Assembly: GCF_000775575.1 (NCBI RefSeq)
Contig: NZ_JRGN01000200.1
Span: 1-39,061 of the forward strand
Source of the DNA: Planococcus sp. CAU13
Lineage (GTDB): Bacteria > Bacillota > Bacilli > Bacillales_A > Planococcaceae
Reading direction: 5' to 3'
DNA: 39,061 nucleotides
Notes under the pieces: model-generated
What the model was told of the DNA's origin: nothing
Databases searched by the model: none
What the model saw: only the letters and a program-made list of their open reading frames with translations
Translations under genes and position numbers: made by a program
Shown here: positions 25,377 through 33,438 of the stretch, piece by piece
Numbering within the stretch: the stretch's first letter is position 1
Layout of the letters: every line of letters begins with the position of its first letter

Positions 25377-27158
25377 TTAAACTATATATTTTTCAGCATC
25401 GACCAGCTTCACAGCGGCTTCGCGTTTTTTCGCGATGACGTTATAAGGCGTTGAGCGGGTCAGCTTACGCAGTGCTGCAAGCATCATTCGCTGATTGTCA
25501 CCTTCGATTGCAGCGATCAATGTCTCTTTCGCGTCTTTCTCGATTTTGTCGAAAGCTTCCTGGCAGTAGATTTGCGTGTAAAGAAGTTTTTGTTTCGCTT
25601 TTTCTTCACCTGAAGCGGCAATCGCTTTTTCAGTGCGGAGGACAGCAGATTCCATAGCGAATACGTTGCTGACGATATCTGCAATATTCACTAACACTTC
25701 CTGCTCCTGCTCCAATTTTGTTCCGTAAGTCTGAGCTGCAAGACCCGCAGCCAAAATAGCGATTTTCTTCGCGTTGCTGACCAGGTATTTTTCCTGAGCC
25801 AACGCTTCCGTACCGATTTCTTCCGGCATCATCATTAACAATTCTTCCTGAAGTTTCATCGCATGCTGCAGGAGCGGCAATTCGCCTTTCATTGCTTTGC
25901 GCAATAAAGTACCAGGTACAAGCAAACGGTTGATTTCGTTTGTGCCTTCGAAAATACGGTTGATGCGTGAGTCGCGGTAGATGCGCTCGATTTCATATTC
26001 CTGCATGAAGCCGTAGCCGCCATGCAATTGAACGCCTTCATCGACGATGTAATCCAAAGTTTCTGTTCCGAAGAATTTATTCATCGAGCATTCCACTGCG
26101 AATTCAGCGATTGAATCTGCAACCAGTTTGCCGTTTGCGTGTTCTTCATCCGTAAATCCGCTCATGCGGTCTTCGAACAAACCGACTGTGCGGTAAACCG
26201 AACTTTCAAGCGCATATAATTGAGACGCCATCGTCGCAAGTTTTTCACGCGTCAGGTTGAACGAAGAAATCGGCGTTTTAAACTGCTGGCGCTGGTTTGT
26301 ATAAGGAATCGTGATTTCCATTGCGCGTTTGGAAGCTCCGATTGTTCCTACTCCCAATTTGTAGCGCCCGATGTTCAGGATATTAAAAGCGATGATGTGT
26401 CCGCGTCCGGCTTCACCGAGCAAGTTTTCAACCGGCACTTCTGCATCTTCAAGGATCAATGTACGGGTCGAAGATGATTTAATTCCCATTTTCTTCTCTT
26501 CCGGCCCAACGGAAACGCCTGCGAATTCACGCTCCACGATAAATGCAGAGAACTGCTCTCCGTCAATTTTCGCGTAAACGACGAATACATCAGCAAAGCC
26601 AGCGTTAGTGATCCATTGTTTTTCACCGTTCAGAATGTAATGGGTTCCTGCTTCATTCAATTTGGCAGTCGTTTTCGCACCCAGTGCATCCGAACCTGAG
26701 CTTGGCTCAGTCAATGCGTAGGCAGCGATCATTTCGCCCGTTGCAAGACGTGGCAGGTAGCTTTGTTTTTGTTCTTCATTGCCGAAAAGAACGATTGGCA
26801 ATGAACCGATACCGACGTGTGCTCCGTGCGTGATGGAGAAACCACCCGCTTTGGACATTTTTTCAGCGATCAAAGCTGAAGCGATTTTATCAAGACCCAA
26901 ACCGCCGTATTGTTCAGGAACATCTGCCCCTAAAAGTCCCAGTTCTCCAGCTTTTTTCAACAGGCGTACGGAATGTTCGAACTCGTGGTTTTCAAGATTT
27001 TCGACGACCGGCATGACGTCTGTGTTGACGTAATCCTCCGTCGATTTAGCGATCATCTTCTGTTCTTCCGTGAAATCCTCCGGTGTGAATACGCGGGACA
27101 GATCTGCGTCTTCAATAAGGAAACTTCCGCCTTTAATCAATGTTTTTGATTGTTCCAT
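25377..27158 (-). CDS. fadE: Acyl-CoA dehydrogenase FadE (YusJ)
   Basis: A 593-residue acyl-CoA dehydrogenase, the first oxidation step of fatty-acid beta-oxidation, using FAD. Family signatures are present: AYALTEPSSGSDALGAKTTA in the middle beta domain (about 148-167), KQWITNAGFADVFVVYAK after it, the helical domain with GYGFMQEYEIERIYRD (about 376-391) and the FEGTNEINR motif. The 590-residue length with an extra C-terminal helical region fits the FadE type of Bacillus. The ATG at 27158 follows AGGAGGAATAGAAA. Third gene after fadN and fadA. Confidence 0.95.
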   Translation of the reverse strand: MEQSKTLIKGGSFLIEDADLSRVFTPEDFTEEQKMIAKSTEDYVNTDVMPVVENLENHEFEHSVRLLKKAGELGLLGADVPEQYGGLGLDKIASALIAEKMSKAGGFSITHGAHVGIGSLPIVLFGNEEQKQSYLPRLATGEMIAAYALTEPSSGSDALGAKTTAKLNEAGTHYILNGEKQWITNAGFADVFVVYAKIDGEQFSAFIVEREFAGVSVGPEEKKMGIKSSSTRTLILEDAEVPVENLLGEAGRGHIIAFNILNIGRYKLGVGTIGASKRAMEITIPYTNQRQQFKTPISSFNLTREKLATMASQLYALESSVYRTVGLFEDRMSGFTDEEHANGKLVADSIAEFAVECSMNKFFGTETLDYIVDEGVQLHGGYGFMQEYEIERIYRDSRINRIFEGTNEINRLLVPGTLLRKAMKGELPLLQHAMKLQEELLMMMPEEIGTEALAQEKYLVSNAKKIAILAAGLAAQTYGTKLEQEQEVLVNIADIVSNVFAMESAVLRTEKAIAASGEEKAKQKLLYTQIYCQEAFDKIEKDAKETLIAAIEGDNQRMMLAALRKLTRSTPYNVIAKKREAAVKLVDAEKYIV

Positions 27159-27203
27159 TTTCTATTCCTCCTATTTTAAAAGCTGATTTCAAATGAATAA
27201 CTC

Positions 27204-28379
27204 CTACAGCATTTCAAAGACGCCTGCTGCGCCCATTCCTCCGCCGATGCACATTGTGACGACGCCGAATTGTTTGCCCTGGCGCTTCAGTTCACTCATC
27301 ATGCGGATGGTCAGGATTGAACCGGTTGCACCCAGTGGGTGGCCAAGAGCGATGGCACCGCCGTTCAGGTTCACTTTGTCGATATCGATATTCAATTTAC
27401 GGATGACTGCCAGCGACTGGGAAGCGAATGCTTCGTTCAATTCCCATACATCGATGTCGCCGATTGTCAGACCGGCAAGTTTCAACGCTTTCGGAATCGC
27501 TTCGATCGGACCGATGCCCATTACTTCAGGGGGCACGCCGCCTGTTGCGAATGAGCGGAATTTGGCAATAGGTTTCAAACCGAGCGCTTCCGCTTTTTCA
27601 CGGTCCATTACGAGCAATGCACCAGCACCGTCAGAAGTCTGTGAAGAGTTCCCGGCTGTTACAGAACCGCGTGCCGAGAATGCTGCACGCAATTTGTTTA
27701 ATGTCTGGATTGACGTGCCGTGGCGGACGCCTTCATCCATTTCGAACATGACCGTTTTTTCCTGGTATTTATTGTTTTCATCAACGTATCTTTTCGTAAC
27801 TTCAACAGGCACAACTTCTTCATCGAAATGGCCTTTTTCGATTGCTGCTGCCGCTTTTTCGTGAGAGCGGACCGAGAACGCATCCTGATCTTCACGGCTG
27901 ACGCCGTATTGGGTAGCCACCTGCTCGGCGGTATGACCCATGCTCATATAGTATTGCGGAGCTGTTTCCGCCAATTTCGCGTTGGGGCGGATGACGTTGC
28001 CCATCATTGGCACCATGCTCATCGATTCCACTCCGCCGGCAATGACAGCTTCCGCATGCCCGACCATGATGCGTTCCGCCGCATAGGCGATTGACTGCAG
28101 CCCGGATGAACAGAAACGGTTGATCGTTACAGCCGGTGTCGTATCCGGTAAGCCTGCCAACGCTCCGATGTTGCGGGCAATGTTCATCCCCTGCTCCGCT
28201 TCCGGCATTGCGCAGCCCATGATCAAATCATCTATCGGCCCGTCGTAACCGCCTGCCCGTCTCAATGTTTCCCTAACAGCCAGTGCGCCGAAATCATCCG
28301 GCCGCACAGTTGCAAGTGAACCTTTTTTCGCTTTTCCGACCGGTGTTCTGGCACTGGCCACGATTACTGCTTCGCGCAT
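27204..28379 (-). CDS. fadA: 3-ketoacyl-CoA thiolase FadA (YusK)
   Basis: A 391-residue thiolase, cutting acetyl-CoA from 3-ketoacyl-CoA in the last beta-oxidation step. The catalytic residues are Cys90 in NRFCSSGLQ, His347 in GHPLGATGS and Cys377 in CIGGGMG. The N-terminal EAVIVASARTPVGK is typical of the family. The ATG at 28379 is 27 bases after the fadN stop and preceded by AAAGGAGGAAACAAT, so it is co-transcribed. Confidence 0.96.
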   Translation of the reverse strand: MREAVIVASARTPVGKAKKGSLATVRPDDFGALAVRETLRRAGGYDGPIDDLIMGCAMPEAEQGMNIARNIGALAGLPDTTPAVTINRFCSSGLQSIAYAAERIMVGHAEAVIAGGVESMSMVPMMGNVIRPNAKLAETAPQYYMSMGHTAEQVATQYGVSREDQDAFSVRSHEKAAAAIEKGHFDEEVVPVEVTKRYVDENNKYQEKTVMFEMDEGVRHGTSIQTLNKLRAAFSARGSVTAGNSSQTSDGAGALLVMDREKAEALGLKPIAKFRSFATGGVPPEVMGIGPIEAIPKALKLAGLTIGDIDVWELNEAFASQSLAVIRKLNIDIDKVNLNGGAIALGHPLGATGSILTIRMMSELKRQGKQFGVVTMCIGGGMGAAGVFEML

Positions 28380-28406
28380 ATTGTTTCCTCCTTTATTGTC
28401 TTTCGA

Positions 28407-30788
28407 TCAATTGCGTAACGGTTTGCCTTTGACCAGCATATGCTGCATGCGCTGCTGGGATTTCGGCTGTGCCACTAAACTCAGGAATGCCTGCCGTTCA
28501 AGGTCGAGCAGGTACTGCTCATCCACTTTCGTGCCGTATGGGACTTTTCCGCCTGCCAACACAAATGCCAGCTTCTGAGCGATCTTCAAGTCGTATTCAC
28601 TGATATAGCCGGACAGGAACATGCCTTCAGCTCCAAGCAATAAAGTTGCATAACCCGGTTCGCCGGTGACAGGCACTTTTTCACGTTTCGGCGCCTGGTA
28701 GCCATTTTCATAAAGCGCCAAAGCTGCTTGCTTCGCATCATAGATCAGGTGGTCGCTGTTGACGCTGATGCCGTCCACGAAGTTCAGGAAGTTGTTTTCA
28801 CGCGCTTCTTCAGCAGAAGTCGACACTTTTGCCATGGCAATTGATTCGAATACTTTGCTCGCCACATTTTGCAGATCGAAGTCGATGCCGTTCGGCAGGC
28901 CTTTCAAATGTTTCATATAAAGCTCTTTGTTTCCGCCGCCTCCAGGAATCAGACCGACGCCCGCTTCGACAAGTCCCATGTAAGTTTCCATCGAAGCCTG
29001 GATATGTGCTGCAGGAAGCGCTACTTCCGCACCGCCGCCAAGCGTCATGCCGAATGGTGCAGCGACAACCGGTTTGGAACTGTATTTGATTTTCATCATC
29101 GCGTTCTGGAAAGTTTTGATCGTGAAATCAAGTTCAAAAATGTTGTCATCCTGCGCTTCCATCAAAATCATGCCAAGGTTGGCACCGACGCAGAAGTTCT
29201 TGCCCTGATTTCCGATCACAAGACCTTTATAGTTTGCTTCCACTTCATCAATCGCAAAATTGATCATCTGCATGATATCAAGGCCGATTGCATTTGATTG
29301 CGAATGGAATTCAAGAAGAGCGATGCCGTCTCCAAGGTCAATCAGGCTCGCACCCGCATTCGATTTGATGACTCCGTGTTTTTTCTTATAGCGTTTCAGG
29401 TCGATCACTTTTTCATTGACCGGAACGATTTCATAATCTGTACCATTGAAGAAGTAAAGGTCGCCTTCCACCTCTTTAAAGAAGGTTTCATTGCCGCTGT
29501 CGATCAGGGATTGAACAAAAGCAGGAATGTCATGGCCTTCCTCTGTCATCTTCGCAACGGATTTTTGCACACCGATTGCGTCCCATATTTCAAACGGCCC
29601 CTGGTTCCAGCCGAAGCCCCATTTCATGGCGTTGTCGATTGCGACAATATCATCAGCGATTTCACCGTTCAACTGGGCTGAATAGCGAAGCACCGGCGCA
29701 AGGATATTCCACAATAATTCACCTGTGCGGTCATCTGCATAAACAAGTGTCTGCATTTTCGCTGAGCCTTTTTGCGTTTTGGCCATTTCCTGTGAAGGCG
29801 TTTTCAATTTGCCGGCTGGACGGTATTCCAGGGTTTCCGGATCCAGTTCGAGAATTTCCTTATCTTTCTTCAGGAAGAATCCCTGCCCGGATTTAGCACC
29901 GAGCCATCCGTTTTCAACCATTTTCTTCATGAATTCAGGAGCTTCGAACACTTTCTGTTCTTCTCCTTCTGTCTGGTCGTGGACGTTTTTCGCCACATGC
30001 ATGAATGTGTCCAGTCCCACCACATCCAGTGTGCGGAAAGTCGCCGATTTCGGACGCCCGATCAGTGGACCTGTTACGGAATCCACTTCACCGATCGAAT
30101 AGCCGCGGCTCTGCATTTCACGCAATGTCACAAGCAAACCGTAAGTTCCGATGCGGTTGGCAATGAAGTTCGGCGTGTCTTTTGCGATTACTACGCCTTT
30201 GCCAAGCACATCTTCACCGAAAACAGTCATGAATTCCACAACTTCGGGAGCCGTCGTTGCTGCAGGAATTACTTCTAGAAGCTTCAGATAACGCGGCGGG
30301 TTGAAGAAATGCGTGCCCAGGAAATGCTTGCTGAAATCTTCAGAACGGCCTTCCGCCATTGCATCGATCGAGATGCCTGAAGTATTGGAAGAAACGATTG
30401 TTCCAGGTTTTCTGACTGCGTCAATTTTTTCATAAAGTGATTTTTTCACATCAAGATTTTCAACGACCACTTCGACAATCCAGTCGACGTCTGTAAGTTT
30501 TTCCAAATGGTCTTCAAGGTTCCCCGGAGTGATAAGGTCCAAATTCTTCTTGGCTGTAAGAGGAGCCGGTTTTTGTTTCAGTAATTTCTGGATGGAAGTT
30601 GCTGCAATCCGGTTGCGGACTGCACGGTCTTCCAGCGTCAGGCCTTTCGCCTGTTCCGCTTCCGACAGTTCACGCGGTACGATATCCAGTAACAGTACAG
30701 GAATTCCTATGTTTGCAAGATGCGCCGCAATCCCGGAACCCATGACTCCGGATCCGATTACAGCTGCTTTTCTAATTTGGTATGCCAC
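28407..30788 (-). CDS. fadN: 3-hydroxyacyl-CoA dehydrogenase / enoyl-CoA hydratase FadN (YusL)
   Basis: A 793-residue bifunctional beta-oxidation enzyme. The N-terminal Rossmann domain (GSGVMGSG, residues 12-19) binds NAD. The dehydrogenase C-terminal domain has TPNFIANRIGTYGLL near 202-216. The C-terminal hydratase domain has IGNQGKNFCVGANL and FGMTLGGGAEVALPA. I choose the GTG at 30788, as AGGAGGGTTTGCTA precedes it and the family begins at YQIRKAAVIGSG. The ATG at 30830 would put the operator inside the coding region. First gene of the FadR-type operon. Confidence 0.95.
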   Translation of the reverse strand: MAYQIRKAAVIGSGVMGSGIAAHLANIGIPVLLLDIVPRELSEAEQAKGLTLEDRAVRNRIAATSIQKLLKQKPAPLTAKKNLDLITPGNLEDHLEKLTDVDWIVEVVVENLDVKKSLYEKIDAVRKPGTIVSSNTSGISIDAMAEGRSEDFSKHFLGTHFFNPPRYLKLLEVIPAATTAPEVVEFMTVFGEDVLGKGVVIAKDTPNFIANRIGTYGLLVTLREMQSRGYSIGEVDSVTGPLIGRPKSATFRTLDVVGLDTFMHVAKNVHDQTEGEEQKVFEAPEFMKKMVENGWLGAKSGQGFFLKKDKEILELDPETLEYRPAGKLKTPSQEMAKTQKGSAKMQTLVYADDRTGELLWNILAPVLRYSAQLNGEIADDIVAIDNAMKWGFGWNQGPFEIWDAIGVQKSVAKMTEEGHDIPAFVQSLIDSGNETFFKEVEGDLYFFNGTDYEIVPVNEKVIDLKRYKKKHGVIKSNAGASLIDLGDGIALLEFHSQSNAIGLDIMQMINFAIDEVEANYKGLVIGNQGKNFCVGANLGMILMEAQDDNIFELDFTIKTFQNAMMKIKYSSKPVVAAPFGMTLGGGAEVALPAAHIQASMETYMGLVEAGVGLIPGGGGNKELYMKHLKGLPNGIDFDLQNVASKVFESIAMAKVSTSAEEARENNFLNFVDGISVNSDHLIYDAKQAALALYENGYQAPKREKVPVTGEPGYATLLLGAEGMFLSGYISEYDLKIAQKLAFVLAGGKVPYGTKVDEQYLLDLERQAFLSLVAQPKSQQRMQHMLVKGKPLRN

Positions 30789-30811
30789 TAGCAAACCCTC
30801 CTCATATTTTT

Positions 30812-30829
30812 TGAATGAATGCTCATTCA
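30812..30829. promoter_or_regulatory. FadR-type operator upstream of fadN
   Basis: TGAATGA-ATGC-TCATTCA is a perfect 7-4-7 inverted repeat and fits the Bacillus FadR box TGAATGAMTANTCATTCA at all outer positions. It lies 24 bases upstream of the fadN start codon. FadR is a TetR-family repressor released by long-chain acyl-CoA. No FadR gene is in the window. Confidence 0.75.
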
Positions 30830-30869
30830 TTTTTAGGCTAAAAAAAATAGAACGTTCCCTATATTCATA

Positions 30870-30898
30870 AGTGTAAGTTATTTTCCTTTTTTTCGCAA
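30870..30898 (-). promoter_or_regulatory. Possible promoter of fadNAE
   Basis: TTGCGA (30898-30893) and TACACT (30875-30870) are 17 bases apart on the minus strand. The FadR box is then in the leader at about +35. Confidence 0.35.
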
Positions 30899-30984
30899 TA
30901 TTTAATCGCTATATTTTTTGCCTCTCAGGATTCTTTTCTTTGCGAAACAGCAGATGACAGGTACACTGTAAATATTGAGCCCGA

Positions 30985-30999
30985 TTGATGATTCATCAA
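30985..30999. promoter_or_regulatory. Perfect 7-1-7 palindrome upstream of the ydbP-like gene
   Basis: TTGATGA-T-TCATCAA is a perfect inverted repeat at 30985-30999. It lies about 20 bases upstream of the TATAAT (31020-31025) that probably serves the ydbP-like gene. It therefore covers the -35 area, where a repressor would act. No matching regulator is recognised. Confidence 0.4.
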
Positions 31000-31048
31000 G
31001 TCAATCGATCAGCTACTACTATAATAGAAGCAACAGGGGGAAGAACTT

Positions 31049-31369
31049 GTGAAACCGATCCATACAACCGAAGAATTCCAGACAGCGATTGCCGGAGACA
31101 AGCCGGTCATCGTCAAATTCCAGGCCGGCTGGTGCCCGGATTGCACACGCATGGATATGTTCATCGATCCGATCGTCGAAGAATATAATAACTATCAATG
31201 GTTTGATGTAAACCGTGACGAGCTGCCTGAAATTGCAGATCAATATGAAGTTATGGGCATTCCCAGCCTTCTGATTTTCAAAAACGGAGAAAAAAAAGCG
31301 CATCTTCACAGCGCAAATGCAAAATCACCGGAAGATGTAACCGGCTTTTTAGCAGAACAACCGGAATAG
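31049..31369 (+). CDS. ydbP: Thioredoxin-family protein (YdbP-like)
   Basis: A 106-residue thioredoxin-fold protein. The redox motif is WCPDC (Cys29, Cys32) and the cis-proline is in GIPSLLIF near residue 73. The C-terminal HLHSANAKSPEDV closely follows YdbP of Bacillus. It is cytoplasmic; its targets are not known. The GTG at 31049 is preceded by CAGGGGGAAGAACTT. The upstream region has TATAAT at 31020 and a perfect palindrome overlapping the -35 region. A terminator overlaps its stop. Confidence 0.86.
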   Translation: MKPIHTTEEFQTAIAGDKPVIVKFQAGWCPDCTRMDMFIDPIVEEYNNYQWFDVNRDELPEIADQYEVMGIPSLLIFKNGEKKAHLHSANAKSPEDVTGFLAEQPE

Positions 31370-31390
31370 GCTCATGCCTGTTCCTTTTTT
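31362..31390 (+). terminator. Terminator after the ydbP-like gene
   Basis: The stem GGAATAGGC/GCCTGTTCC (31363-31371 with 31376-31384, one wobble) is followed by six T. The stop codon lies in the first arm. Confidence 0.88.
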
Positions 31391-31428
31391 ATTGTATACT
31401 TAGATTACCAATTATAGTGAGGTGGCCC

Positions 31429-31893
31429 ATGGATCTCCAGAAAGAAAACAATGAATTAAAAGACCTTGTAAAATATTATGAGATGGTCATAAAAAATATG
31501 TCCGCTCCCATTATTCCATCGATTGTTCCCAGGACAATCCTGATGCCGATTGCCGGAATCATTTCAACTGACCGTTTTGAATTGATCCGGACCAAAGCCC
31601 TGGAGCATGCGGGTGAGCACCGTGAAACAGAATGTGTCATTTTCGATTTTACCGGCGTTCAAGCAGAAGATATCCAAACTTTTGACTACAATGAACTTGC
31701 CGGTGAGCTGACCGCTTTAAACAGCTCCCTGAAACTGATGGGCCTCCGTCCGATTTATGTCGGATTCAATCCCCGTTTTGTGCGTGAAATTGTCCATGCA
31801 GGCATCCAGGTCGACCTGGAAGTCTACAAGACATTCCGTGCAGCGCTGAAAGAATTGCTGGATGAAAAGAAAAAGAACCTTTCTTCAAAATAA
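31429..31893 (+). CDS. STAS-domain protein, RsbR-like
   Basis: A 154-residue protein with a short charged coil at residues 1-25 and then a STAS domain. The segment SAPIIPSIVPRTILMPIAG (25-43) and the strand-loop CVIFDFTGVQ (69-78) resemble RsbR-type stressosome subunits. Thr75 lies where those proteins can be phosphorylated. It lacks the N-terminal globin-like domain of RsbR, so it is a short form. I start at the ATG at 31429, preceded by GAGGTGGCCC; a GTG at 31417 overlaps that sequence. The next gene begins 27 bases later, so the two may be co-transcribed. Confidence 0.75.
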   Translation: MDLQKENNELKDLVKYYEMVIKNMSAPIIPSIVPRTILMPIAGIISTDRFELIRTKALEHAGEHRETECVIFDFTGVQAEDIQTFDYNELAGELTALNSSLKLMGLRPIYVGFNPRFVREIVHAGIQVDLEVYKTFRAALKELLDEKKKNLSSK

Positions 31894-31920
31894 TGTGAGC
31901 GCAATCTGGAGGCGAAGGCA

Positions 31921-32436
31921 TTGAAAATTCTGCTGCCGGTTAAAGGAATGTCCCAGTACGATGAAATGATTGACAGCAAAATTCGCGGCTCCGCCTGCGG
32001 ACCTGTGACTGCAGCCGCTATTTACAACTTTCACGAAAATGAAAAACTGGGTATCAATGAAATATATAAAGTGCTCGGCACGACATCCATCGGCCTGTTC
32101 ACCTGGAGACTGATGCGCAACTTCAGGAAAATCGCCGGAAGCCGGTACCGGATTGAAAAGATCCGGTCGATTGCAGAAGTGAAAGAAGAACTTCTGCAAG
32201 GGCGTCCCCTGGCGATGAAGTTTGACCGCTATTTCAGCTTCCGCTGGTTTTCAAAGCCGATGTTCAATTATCACTGGGTTCCACTCATCGGTTTTGAAGA
32301 TAAAGCCGACGACGTCATCCTTTATTTTCACGACAACGGAAAAAGAAACCGCCCGAGCAGAATCCGGACAGTTTCTTATAGTTCACAGCGCTCTGTACTG
32401 AGCTTTGTCAAAATCATTCCGCATGAAGCGGAATGA
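31921..32436 (+). CDS. C39-like cysteine peptidase fold protein
   Basis: A 171-residue protein with papain/C39-like motifs. Gln12 lies where an oxyanion-hole residue is expected, nucleophile Cys26 is in GSACGPVTAAAIYNF, His118 in NYHWVPLIGF and Asp138/Asn139 in FHDNG. There is no signal peptide, membrane segment or ABC domain, so it differs from bacteriocin-processing C39 transporters and appears cytoplasmic. Substrate is unknown. The start is a TTG at 31921, supported by GGAGGCGAAGGCA. It follows the STAS gene by 27 bases, and a terminator overlaps its end. Confidence 0.7.
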   Translation: MKILLPVKGMSQYDEMIDSKIRGSACGPVTAAAIYNFHENEKLGINEIYKVLGTTSIGLFTWRLMRNFRKIAGSRYRIEKIRSIAEVKEELLQGRPLAMKFDRYFSFRWFSKPMFNYHWVPLIGFEDKADDVILYFHDNGKRNRPSRIRTVSYSSQRSVLSFVKIIPHEAE

Positions 32437-32445
32437 TTTTTTTAT
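32409..32445. terminator. Convergent terminator between the C39-like gene and ypcP
   Basis: A perfect 12-bp stem (32411-32422 with 32428-32439) has seven T on the plus strand and a short T-run on the minus strand. It includes the last codons of the C39-like gene. Confidence 0.92.
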
Positions 32446-33317
32446 ATGGATTTCTCCAATTGACGGGCCAGCAAGTTCAGCTGCAGGTTTTCGCACAGGC
32501 GGATATGGTCAGCGGTGTACCGGGGAACTGCAATTTGATCCAAAGGGATGTCGAGGTCGATATCACATTTGATCTCTGCCAATTCCTTGGACAGAAGAAG
32601 CATCTCTTTATTCTCTTCGATCTTTTTCTTTTGCGCCGGTTTCAGCTCATCAAGGGCTGCGAGCACACCGTCCGTCGACCCGTATTTCTGGATCAGCTGC
32701 AGCGCTGTCTTCGGTCCGATGCCTTTGACGCCCGGATAACCGTCACTTGCGTCCCCCATAAATGCTTTGACGTCTGCAAACTGTGCAGGTTCAATGCCAT
32801 ATTCTTCGTGAAAACGTCCTTCCGTATATTCATCATATATATGGAACCCTTTTTTCATGAACGCAATCTTCACCGAAGGCTTCAGCAATTGAAGCATATC
32901 CTTGTCACCGGTGATTATGGTGAAATCGACTTCGTCCTCCCATTGCTTCGTGAACGAGCCGATAAAATCATCCGCTTCGATCCCTTTTTCACCGAAGTTT
33001 TGCCATCCCAATTGTTCAGATACCGTTTTCGCCAGATCAAACTGGTGAAGCATATCATCCGGCGGCGCCGGGCGGTTTGCTTTATAGCCATCGAACATAT
33101 CCGTTCGGAACGTATGTGCACCCATATCCCAGCATATGGCCATATGAGTCGGTTTCATCATCGTTTTGGCAGCAAGCACGTGGCGTGTAAAGCCCTGTAC
33201 TCCATTTGTTGCGAGCCCGTCGGTTGTCCTGAAATACTGGCCGACCGCTGAAGTCGCAAAGAATGAGCGGAATAATAAAGCCATTCCATCAACCAATAAT
33301 ACGTGCGGTTTTTCCAT
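32442..33317 (-). CDS. ypcP: 5'-3' exonuclease (YpcP, PolA N-domain/FEN-like)
   Basis: A 291-residue flap-type 5'-3' exonuclease, equal to the N-terminal domain of DNA polymerase I as a separate protein. Metal-binding acidic residues are Asp10 (LLVDGMAL), Asp64 (CWDMGAH), GIEADDFIG (about 112-120), TITGDKDML (about 133-141) and DASDGYPGVKGIGPKTA, the helix-hairpin-helix DNA contact. It probably removes RNA primers or flaps. The ATG at 33317 follows TGGAGGAAAAATTTCT. Confidence 0.93.
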   Translation of the reverse strand: MEKPHVLLVDGMALLFRSFFATSAVGQYFRTTDGLATNGVQGFTRHVLAAKTMMKPTHMAICWDMGAHTFRTDMFDGYKANRPAPPDDMLHQFDLAKTVSEQLGWQNFGEKGIEADDFIGSFTKQWEDEVDFTIITGDKDMLQLLKPSVKIAFMKKGFHIYDEYTEGRFHEEYGIEPAQFADVKAFMGDASDGYPGVKGIGPKTALQLIQKYGSTDGVLAALDELKPAQKKKIEENKEMLLLSKELAEIKCDIDLDIPLDQIAVPRYTADHIRLCENLQLNLLARQLEKSI

Positions 33318-33372
33318 AGAAATTTTTCCTCCATTCAGTTAATCCCTTAAACCATTATACGCTTTTCAATTC

Positions 33373-33424
33373 AAAAAAACTGCAGTTCCACCGCCAAATT
33401 GAAGACTGACAACGGAACTGCAGC
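33373..33424 (-). terminator. Terminator after the BCCT transporter gene
   Basis: The arms 33379-33389 and 33414-33423 (gcagttcc/ggaactgc core) close a 24-base loop and are followed by seven T on the minus strand, 14 bases after the stop at 33439. Confidence 0.75.
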
Positions 33425-33438
33425 TGGGATTGCTTATT

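Noticed and set aside
27193-27864. Plus-strand open frame of 223 codons
   Set aside because: Opposite fadA, whose catalytic residues are complete. Shadow frame.
30848-30863. CcpA cre-like GAACGTTC sequence near the fadN promoter
   Set aside because: The palindrome lacks the TG-N-AA-N-CG spacing needed for a cre site.
31921-32436. Bacteriocin-processing peptidase
   Set aside because: No ABC domain, no membrane segments and no double-glycine leader peptide gene nearby.
32433-33251. Plus-strand open frame of 272 codons
   Set aside because: Lies opposite ypcP, which has a full family match. It is an antisense shadow without ribosome binding site or recognisable domain.
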